The notes below the pieces were generated by a model. That model saw only the letters and a list, made by a program, of their open reading frames with translations. It was not told where the DNA came from and ran no database searches. Source: Phycisphaerae bacterium (GTDB taxonomy: Bacteria; Planctomycetota; Phycisphaerae; Sedimentisphaerales; Sedimentisphaeraceae). From it: DNA of 51,169 nt. The stretch spans positions 1 through 51,169 of the forward strand of contig JALWYQ010000030.1 in NCBI GenBank assembly GCA_027078365.1, written 5' to 3'. The stretch's first letter is position 1. Each line of letters begins with the position of its first letter. This document shows positions 44,903-51,169 of the stretch, one piece after another. The position numbers and the translations under genes are program-made.

Positions 44903-45155
44903 CTACCTTAGACGTAGTAAAACAGTGACTGGTATGTTCGGCCAAAGGCCGGTTGTACCTGTCCCTGTTTTACGGCACAACCCAGAAGCCACGTTCACTC
45001 TAAGAAATAAAAGATTCCTGACCCCTTTACTTCTCCCAGTTGGGCGGTTTTAAATTTATGTGTAAGATATAATATTTTAGCTACCTTAGACTTAGTCATA
45101 TTTTTGTGAACCTGCAAGATAAAAGATTCCGTACCCCTTTTAATTCCCAGTTATT
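44903..45155. repeat. Imperfect tandem duplication with mixed repeat fragments
   Basis: CTACCTTAGACGTAGT (44903-44918) recurs as CTACCTTAGACTTAGT (45081-45096). AAAAGATTCCTGACCCCTTT (from 45009) recurs as AAAAGATTCCGTACCCCTTT (from 45121), both followed by a CCCAGTT block. A degraded copy of the GGGCGG terminator hairpin lies at 45034-45051. The second unit lacks the palindrome at 44916-44980. No gene is present between 44709 and 45150. Confidence 0.6.
44916..44980. repeat. REP-like palindromic element, copy 2
   Basis: A 65-bp palindrome with arms GTAAAACAGTGAC and GTCCCTGTTTTAC, inner GGTA/TACC, and a GGCC-AAA-GGCC tip. It matches 4165-4230 in the same orientation. Base changes between the copies tend to fall in the unpaired middle, consistent with selection for a hairpin. 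Confidence 0.75.
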
Positions 45156-45327
45156 CCATATACTTACCATACAGATAATAAGTTATAAAGAAACTCACAA
45201 TGGAGCCGCTTAAGAAAGCTAGAGAGAAACCAACTATACCTATTTTATTTTTCTTAGACAAAGATACGCATACATATAGATTACTGATTACCGAGACAAC
45301 CAGTGAAAAGAATACCTTTTCAAACAT
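45151..45327 (-). CDS. Small two-helix membrane protein downstream of the RHS gene, possible immunity protein
   Basis: A 58-aa protein beginning MFEKVFFSLVVSVISN. It has two hydrophobic helices (about 4-23 and 28-52) separated by SKKNK, and ends YLYGKYME. It is preceded by an ideal ribosome binding site (AGGAGG, 4-5 nt from the ATG), the main argument that it is real. It lies on the same strand as, and 163 bp after, the stop codon of the RHS gene, where immunity genes of polymorphic toxins are normally found. The RHS C-terminal extension is itself a glycine-zipper-like hydrophobic region, so a membrane immunity protein would suit it. The role is inferred; I recognise no family. Confidence 0.65.
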   Translation of the reverse strand: MFEKVFFSLVVSVISNLYVCVSLSKKNKIGIVGFSLAFLSGSIVSFFITYYLYGKYME

Positions 45328-45411
45328 AATACCTCCTATTATCTTATGGGTTATAATTAGACAGGGTGCGGTAATTCCGCTACGACTCTAGGAGTGTTTA
45401 CCCTTCCGTAA

Positions 45412-45498
45412 CTACTTCTTTTGCCACATCTTAACCTTCTTAAATGGCTTAAGTAAGCTCTCCCCTCAAGGATCAATAAGATTCATAGAGTCAATATG
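45412..45498 (-). pseudogene. Vestigial RHS tail (displaced C-terminal cassette)
   Basis: Directly after the RHS protein, the next frame reads HIDSMNLIDP-stop-GESLLKPFKKVK and ends MWQKK. This repeats the core motif YIDSMNL...DPWGEE of the intact RHS gene, with the 12 intervening codons deleted and DPWGE changed to DP-stop-GE by TGG to TGA. It is therefore the remnant of an alternative RHS C-terminus. It overlaps the last codons of the intact gene. Confidence 0.7.
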
Positions 45499-48400
45499 CC
45501 TGAATGTAGCTGTCTGGAGAAACATTCTCTCTCATCTTTGATTCATTTCTGGGAGTTTTTCCCGTTTTTGGAGTTTCATCTGAATCACCAAATAGCCAAT
45601 CCCAAGCATTTACAACACAATAACCTACTGCTCCAGTAACTCCTCCGCCAATAAAACCTGTCCATGAGCCCAGCCATGCACCTGCTGCCGCGCCTGGAAC
45701 AGCTCCAACACCACCTTCTGCCGCTCCAGCTATTCCGCCGGCAATACCCCCGACAACAGCCCCGCCAGCTGAAGTCGATATCGCCCCAACAGCAGCAGCT
45801 TCAGCAAGTCCTTTACTCGTAAACTCCTCCCCCCAAGGATCCACAAAATTCACAGGATTATTAACACAATAAGCATACAGATTCATACTGTCAATATACC
45901 CAAGCGGATCTGTTTGGAGGAATCTTCCGTTCTCTGCATTGTACATTCTTGCGCGGTAGTAGTAAAGCTTGCTCTCTGCATCAAACCTGCGAGCTGTGAA
46001 CATATACGGATTACCAATAACAGAGGCGCTTACCTGCTGGCCACTTGAATTGAAGATGCTCGTCTTTCCAAATGCGCTGTATTTATAACTCTCTGCTAAA
46101 ACACCACTACTATTTGAAAGAGCTGCCACAGAACCAAGTGCATCGTAGTGGTAATAATACCAACTCTGGTTTAAACCGTCAATACTAATCATTGCGACTG
46201 GTTGATCAATACCTGGGCCATAGATATACTTCTTAGTTATATAACCAGCACCATCGTACTCAGCAATAACCTGCGCACCTGCATAGCAGTAAGTTGTTGT
46301 TTCTGGTGAGCCTATTGAAACAACTGTCTTCTTTATTCTCCTGCCAAATACATCATAGTAATAGTCTGCATATGTATTATTGCCCATACCAGGCGTGTAG
46401 TAGACTCTATCTGCACTTATAAGTTTATTCTCAGAATCATAAGAGCATGTGTAATTGTAGCCGTTTTCTGCGAACGATGTTAGATTACCATTATCATCAT
46501 AACTGTCGCTAGTGTACTGATTCATATTGTTGGAACTATATGAATAGGTAACTCCGTTTTCAACAACACTTGTTCTATTTCCAAGAAAATCATAAGAGTA
46601 ATTGGTTAGATCTGTACCTAGATAATCAGCTTCTATTATTAGCTGGTAAATCTTGTCGTAACCATAATTAGTCTGATCTGTTCCGTCGACAAGTTTGGAT
46701 TTTTTGTTACCGGCCTTGTCGTAAGCGTATTCATAGCTAAGAGTTGTTGAGTCTGCAAAAGTGTTGGTTATTAATTTTATGTTATTACCAAGGTTGTCAT
46801 CATTTTCTTCAACTTTATCCTGATAATCATAAGCTATTTGTGTGCCGTTTTTATTGTAAGTCAGCTGTGTTCTGCGGCCTAACTCATCGTAGGAGTACTC
46901 CGCAATTGTCTGCGGTGTAGCTGAATCATCTTTGATATATTCAAGTCTGCCAAGGCTATCGTACTCATAGGTAACGTAGCTATTATCTGGATATGTAAGT
47001 TTTGTCATTCTGCCCGCCTGATCATACTCATAGCTGACAGTTCTGTTGTACTGATCGGTAGTTGAGGCAAGCATACCAGCGTGGTCATAGGTTACACTTG
47101 TTGAATCGCCTTTATCGTCAACGTCAACGAGCCTACCTGAGATGTCATAGACAAAGAGACTTGCTGGTATAAATTTCACAGCATCAATACAGGTCTTACC
47201 ATTACCACTAGACACAAATTCTACTCTTGCTGAGTTTGTGAAATCATAAGTTCCTATTGTGTACCAGTTACTTCTGTGGTATAGCTGATCCTTCAATACA
47301 CTCTCTATTGGTGTTGAGGTTGTTCCGTCATAGATATTTATCTGCACATCTTGTGCGTTAGTAACTGCATCACCGCAATATGCAACTATCATGTATGAAC
47401 CTGTAACTGATGCTTCAAATGTATAGGTATCATTGGCAGTAGAACTGTACGCCCCCGTCCCATCAACAGTATTAGGGTCGCCAAAGAATGTCCAGCTACC
47501 TGTGCTACTCGTACCAGTGTCGCCATTGTCAATAGTAATAGTGCTACTACTACCTACATCAATTGCTTTTCCTGTTTGTTGAGAAAGAGCGTCGTAACTG
47601 TAATAGACAATATCGCCGTTGCGTTTTTTATCTGCTGTAAGATTAGAGTTTTTGTCGTAATTGAACTCTCTAGTCTTATTGTTTGCAAACGTAATTGTAG
47701 CAAACCTACCATAAGCATCATAGCCGTAAGTGGTAACCTGATTCTTAGCATCAGTAGCTTTTGTTATATTGCCATTACCGTCATACTCATAAGTTGTGAC
47801 TCCTCCCTCAGCATCTGTTACTGTCTTTAGCAGATTCCTAGCGGTATAGCTAAACGAAGTCTTATATTGAGGCGACGCATCTTTTCCTTCAGGGTCTAAC
47901 TGCTCAATAAGGTTCTCATCCTCATCGTAATTATTCTCTGATATGTTACCAAGAGAGTCCGTAATTGTTTCTAGATGACTTAAGACTCCATATTCATACT
48001 CTGTTGTCTGCGCAGTACTAGCATCGAAAGTGCTACCAAGCTGTCTCTGTACTTTCGTAATCTTTCCACGCGGATTGTGGGATAACTTCGTAATATTATT
48101 AACCGCATCTTTGATTTGGGTCAGCCAACCAACTGCATTGTATGCATACTCAGTTGTTTCACCCTCTCCATTAGAGAATGTTTTAACATTGCCATAGCTG
48201 TCATAGGAGAATTCATACTCTATATTTCTGCATCCTGACGCAGTTCCTGCGTCGTAGGTAACTTTCCAAAGCCGCCCTTTATTTTCTGTCGCTGCTGTAT
48301 CTGGGTAGTATTCACATTCAAGAACAATGCCATCAGGCAAAGTAGCCGTTGCAATCTGTCCATAGCTATTGTAAGTAAGAGAGATCTCTGGAGTTGCTGT

Positions 48401-50047
48401 GCCAATATCGGTCAAAACCTGCGGCATCGTTATTTTCACCATATTACCAACACTATCATAAGTAAATGTTGTCTTATTACCTCTTGGGTCTGTACTGTCA
48501 AGCAAGAAACCATCAGAATTATACGTTAGATCGTAAACAAGGCTTGGACTGCCATCTGATGGGATCTTAGATATAGTATCAATATTCAGATCTGAATCGT
48601 AAGTGTATTCTACTGCATTGCCGTTAGGATATGTCATACGTTTAAATTGATAATTTTCGTAGTAAGAATGCTCTGTGACGTATTCGCCTGTTGGAGATTC
48701 ACTGTCTAGATTGACTATGTTTGTTACGCGTCCATTGCTATCATAGTGATATTCATAAACATTAGTATTATTCGATCTTCTATTGGTTACATATGTAATA
48801 CCATTTTGATAATCAAGTTTAAAAGTACCATCACCAAGTGTTTGACTGTCAACCTTGCCGTTGACATAAGTATTTGTAACCCAAGTCTCACCATCAGGAC
48901 CCGTTACAGACGCCAACAATCCGTTGTCGCTGTCGTAAGAATAGTGCGTTGTCAATCCATTTGGGTGTTCTAATGTACTAGGAGATGTTACAGATATCAG
49001 TAGTTCATCGTTAGAGTCATATGTATAGCTCCACTGCCTACCTATAGAATCTACAATCTTCTCAAGATAACCAGAGCTATAGTATGAAAGATTTATGACA
49101 CGTCCTAAATCATCTGTAATAGTGACCAACTGTTTATTTGAATTGTATCCAAATGATATTGTATTGCCATTCTTATCCTTTATCTCACTAATTTTATCAT
49201 CTGAATTAAAGTTCCATATAACTCCACCTTTCATATGAAGCGTATATGTGTCATCATTGTTGTGTACAATGTAGCTAGTTGAAGTATAGTCAGGGTAATA
49301 ACGATCTTCACCAAGATTATATAAATAATTGGTTCGTGAATTATTGCCTGAGAGAAGAATTAGCTTACTAGAATCTATTCTTAGTATTTTAATATTATAC
49401 CTCATATCCCAACCACTACCAAGGTAAGAGCTGTAAACCTTTCCTCTATATAAATTGTTGTACGTAACGGTTAGATTTTCTGAAACCAATTGAGGCGATG
49501 AGTCACAGTTCTCTCCTTCAGGACAACCACCCGATGGATAGACAAGATAATAATAAGTGTACTCCACATAAGTTGATGCAATGTATTCACCCTCAGGTAA
49601 ATCGAAATGACAAGTAACTCCTCCACTATCACCAGGTGTAGATACTTTATGGTAGGCCTCTTGTGGCAGAGATAGTATTGCATTTGTAACTACCATTTGA
49701 CCGGGATAATGAGGTGTCGTATCAGGATAATTTATGAAATAACTCTCTGTACTTGCTGTGCAACCATTGCCTTGAAAAACTCCGCCTTTGTAGCCTCTTG
49801 AAAGCACAACATCCAAAACCTTGCCAGGAATAATGGCATCTACTTCGTTAGTAAACATCTGACCGTCTGCAACATTTATTGGATCTCCTGCGCATGTAGG
49901 ACAGTTATCATTAGATTCAGGCTCGTGGTTTGTATCATCAGTACCTTGGTCGTTCTCTGGTGCCGGAGTTGGATTTGAAAATACTGCAGTACTAAGACAT
50001 AAAATTAGAAGTATACTAAGTGTATTTATTATTCGTCTAAAAGTCAT
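45491..50047 (-). CDS. Large secreted RHS/YD-repeat protein with variable C-terminal domain
   Basis: A 1518-aa protein with a signal peptide (MTFRRIINTLSILLILCLST). The N-terminal module has DPINVADGQMFTNEVDAIIP and LSRGYKGG, as in RHS N-termini. About 20-30 YD repeats follow (for example YEYDGNGNITKATD). A golvesin-like beta-domain is inserted near 860-1000 (TIDNGDTGTSSTGSW). The RHS core ends with ARMYNAENGRFLQTDPLGYI and DPWGEE (to about 1408). The final 110 residues differ in character: a glycine/alanine zipper (GGAVVGGIAGGIAGAAEGG) followed by a polar tail. This is the position of the toxin in polymorphic RHS systems. GGGAGAG lies before the start codon. It is probably a surface or secreted effector shell; toxicity of the tail is inference. 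Confidence 0.88.
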   Translation of the reverse strand: MTFRRIINTLSILLILCLSTAVFSNPTPAPENDQGTDDTNHEPESNDNCPTCAGDPINVADGQMFTNEVDAIIPGKVLDVVLSRGYKGGVFQGNGCTASTESYFINYPDTTPHYPGQMVVTNAILSLPQEAYHKVSTPGDSGGVTCHFDLPEGEYIASTYVEYTYYYLVYPSGGCPEGENCDSSPQLVSENLTVTYNNLYRGKVYSSYLGSGWDMRYNIKILRIDSSKLILLSGNNSRTNYLYNLGEDRYYPDYTSTSYIVHNNDDTYTLHMKGGVIWNFNSDDKISEIKDKNGNTISFGYNSNKQLVTITDDLGRVINLSYYSSGYLEKIVDSIGRQWSYTYDSNDELLISVTSPSTLEHPNGLTTHYSYDSDNGLLASVTGPDGETWVTNTYVNGKVDSQTLGDGTFKLDYQNGITYVTNRRSNNTNVYEYHYDSNGRVTNIVNLDSESPTGEYVTEHSYYENYQFKRMTYPNGNAVEYTYDSDLNIDTISKIPSDGSPSLVYDLTYNSDGFLLDSTDPRGNKTTFTYDSVGNMVKITMPQVLTDIGTATPEISLTYNSYGQIATATLPDGIVLECEYYPDTAATENKGRLWKVTYDAGTASGCRNIEYEFSYDSYGNVKTFSNGEGETTEYAYNAVGWLTQIKDAVNNITKLSHNPRGKITKVQRQLGSTFDASTAQTTEYEYGVLSHLETITDSLGNISENNYDEDENLIEQLDPEGKDASPQYKTSFSYTARNLLKTVTDAEGGVTTYEYDGNGNITKATDAKNQVTTYGYDAYGRFATITFANNKTREFNYDKNSNLTADKKRNGDIVYYSYDALSQQTGKAIDVGSSSTITIDNGDTGTSSTGSWTFFGDPNTVDGTGAYSSTANDTYTFEASVTGSYMIVAYCGDAVTNAQDVQINIYDGTTSTPIESVLKDQLYHRSNWYTIGTYDFTNSARVEFVSSGNGKTCIDAVKFIPASLFVYDISGRLVDVDDKGDSTSVTYDHAGMLASTTDQYNRTVSYEYDQAGRMTKLTYPDNSYVTYEYDSLGRLEYIKDDSATPQTIAEYSYDELGRRTQLTYNKNGTQIAYDYQDKVEENDDNLGNNIKLITNTFADSTTLSYEYAYDKAGNKKSKLVDGTDQTNYGYDKIYQLIIEADYLGTDLTNYSYDFLGNRTSVVENGVTYSYSSNNMNQYTSDSYDDNGNLTSFAENGYNYTCSYDSENKLISADRVYYTPGMGNNTYADYYYDVFGRRIKKTVVSIGSPETTTYCYAGAQVIAEYDGAGYITKKYIYGPGIDQPVAMISIDGLNQSWYYYHYDALGSVAALSNSSGVLAESYKYSAFGKTSIFNSSGQQVSASVIGNPYMFTARRFDAESKLYYYRARMYNAENGRFLQTDPLGYIDSMNLYAYCVNNPVNFVDPWGEEFTSKGLAEAAAVGAISTSAGGAVVGGIAGGIAGAAEGGVGAVPGAAAGAWLGSWTGFIGGGVTGAVGYCVVNAWDWLFGDSDETPKTGKTPRNESKMRENVSPDSYIQAY

Positions 50048-50090
50048 ATTTAGCTCTCCCTAAGATAGATTACTATAAGTTATGTATGTT

Positions 50091-51169
50091 TTATTTCTGA
50101 TTATTCTCTAGCCAATGCTCTGCATGGAAACGATACTTGCTCTTTGGATAATCTGATACTAATGTCCAATAGCACTCCTCGATAATTGGCTTGGCAGTGT
50201 CCTCTGAGATTGCCTTGGCATCAATGAGTCTCTCGTTGGAGATTCCTCTAGCATACAAACAAAAATCAGCATACATAAAATTAGGATTTGCCTGATAAGA
50301 AATGTCAAAGGCATGTTCAGCCCCACGATAGTTATGAATACTCCAATAACTAATACCTAGGCTATAAGCTGCTTGGCTTAAATATTCTAGGTTGTCAATC
50401 TTGTCTATGCCATTTTCCAGAATAAATATATTTTTGAAAAACATATCTCTAGCTGCCCTTGCATTACCCTCGGCCAGCAAGTTTTGAGCCTGACGATAAT
50501 AATCCTCACCAAGTCTAGAGAGTAGGTAACCCGGATCTGTTGGTTCTGGGGCAGAAGACGCTAGTTTGGATTGCAAGACAGTGTCTATATCTGTACTTGT
50601 ATTGGTTGAACTTACTACTGACTTAGCGCTAAGCAGACTAAGCTTATCAGTGATGCCCAATTCACTCAAAGATATATTTTCATCTGAAGCAACAGATAAG
50701 ATTTCTGTCTTTTGAGTGTCAGTTGAATCAGCAAGCAACTCGCTAAACTCTGTTTGAGCTAAAGCTTCATTACCAAGTTTAGAGTCTAATATCGCTATCT
50801 TCAGTTTTGCGTCAGAGGATTGCTCTCTCGTTGAGTTAGTGTTGAGTACACGTTGGTATAAAGGTTTAGCTTTTTCATATTGCCCCTTCTCAAAATAAAC
50901 CTTACCAATACGCTGGGCAATCTTAGATTCCTCCGGCTTACCTGCAAAAGCTGAGAACAAACTGTTGCTTAACTTTTCTGCTTCTATGGAATTGCCGCTC
51001 TTTATCTCTACGTTAACAAGTTCAATCTTGGAATCAATACATCGCTTGCTATCAGGATATTCAGTTACTATTTTGTTGTAGAGCTGTTTAGCCTTTGCAT
51101 AATCTCCCGATGATGAACACTCGTTTGCATATTTGTACATAATAGACGAGACTCTTGGCTTGTCTGCGC
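50091..51169 (-). CDS. TPR-repeat protein, truncated by the window edge
   Basis: At least 359 aa. The frame stays open beyond the first in-window ATG (51140) to the window end (ADKPRVSSIM...), so the true start lies outside. Tetratricopeptide repeats are visible at the N-terminal side (GDYAKAKQLYNKIVTEYPDS, then KGQYEKAKPLYQRVLN). Further helical repeats lie in the C-terminal half (YLSQAAYSLGISYWSIHNYR, AEHAFDISYQANPNFMYADF). It is followed after 43 bp by the RHS gene on the same strand and may be co-transcribed with it. TPRs of this YbgF/tol-pal-like kind are protein-binding scaffolds. The partner is unknown; helping export or assembly of the RHS protein is one guess. Confidence 0.75.
   Translation of the reverse strand, partial: ADKPRVSSIMYKYANECSSSGDYAKAKQLYNKIVTEYPDSKRCIDSKIELVNVEIKSGNSIEAEKLSNSLFSAFAGKPEESKIAQRIGKVYFEKGQYEKAKPLYQRVLNTNSTREQSSDAKLKIAILDSKLGNEALAQTEFSELLADSTDTQKTEILSVASDENISLSELGITDKLSLLSAKSVVSSTNTSTDIDTVLQSKLASSAPEPTDPGYLLSRLGEDYYRQAQNLLAEGNARAARDMFFKNIFILENGIDKIDNLEYLSQAAYSLGISYWSIHNYRGAEHAFDISYQANPNFMYADFCLYARGISNERLIDAKAISEDTAKPIIEECYWTLVSDYPKSKYRFHAEHWLENNQK

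Noticed and set aside
45200-45391. A 63-aa plus-strand open frame
   Set aside because: It is the antisense shadow of the 58-aa membrane protein, which has the better ribosome binding site and hydrophobic pattern.

Overview
The window looks like chromosomal DNA of an anaerobic or fermentative member of the Planctomycetota, most likely Phycisphaerae. This is inferred from the gene set, not from a marker tree. The signs are a PEP-CTERM protein built of autotransporter-type repeats, two tandem clpP genes behind tig, a divergent RNase HII, a lysine-tailed histone-fold protein, a very large secreted RHS/YD protein, and an [FeFe] hydrogenase with its maturase HydF. The DNA is AT-rich. Shine-Dalgarno (SD) sites of the GGAG/GGGGA type were used to correct many start codons.

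Layout. 0.4-4.1 kb: RNase HII-like gene, diverging from an aspA-hydF operon. 4.1-9.5 kb: an accessory stretch with fragmented repeats, a two-gene unit of unknown function (64/58-aa protein plus a 522-aa papain-fold-like protein), a decayed gene, and the PEP-CTERM protein with its own promoter. 9.5-14.3 kb (minus): nucleotidyltransferase, then ETF-quinone oxidoreductase and a fused EtfB-EtfA. 14.3-16.1 kb: a 167-bp TA-flanked MITE, two small proteins and the histone-fold gene. 16.5-21.1 kb: a glycogen/alpha-glucan operon (glycosyltransferase, GH57, debranching enzyme). 21.1-23.2 kb (minus): DUF362 protein, lipoprotein, PilZ protein. 23.6-28.1 kb: NtrB/NtrC-like pair, a second MITE, the [FeFe] hydrogenase hydA and a MITE remnant. 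28.2-32.1 kb: response regulator, tRNA-Gly(GCC), tig, clpP1, clpP2. 32.2-36.4 kb: ftsY, a secreted phospholipase D-like protein and dnaA. 36.4-42.6 kb (minus): trpEGDFBA behind a classical attenuator whose leader peptide has three consecutive Trp codons; trpC is absent. 42.8-44.7 kb: APC permease fused to a PTS EIIA-like domain. 44.7-51.2 kb: a repeat cluster, a small membrane protein, a vestigial RHS tail, the 1518-aa RHS protein and a TPR protein cut by the window end.

How the genes fit together. HydA and HydF point to H2 metabolism, with aspartate ammonia-lyase next to the maturase as in other hyd clusters. The ETF/ETF-QO pair links flavin electron carriers to quinone. The glycan genes suggest glycogen storage. 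tig-clpP1-clpP2 is the protein-quality block.

The most notable items are: the histone-fold protein with a basic tail (and a similar tail on trigger factor), the trp attenuator, the TA-flanked MITE family bracketing hydA, a palindromic REP-like element, and the RHS 3' end, which shows cassette turnover and an unannotated 58-aa membrane protein that could be an immunity protein.
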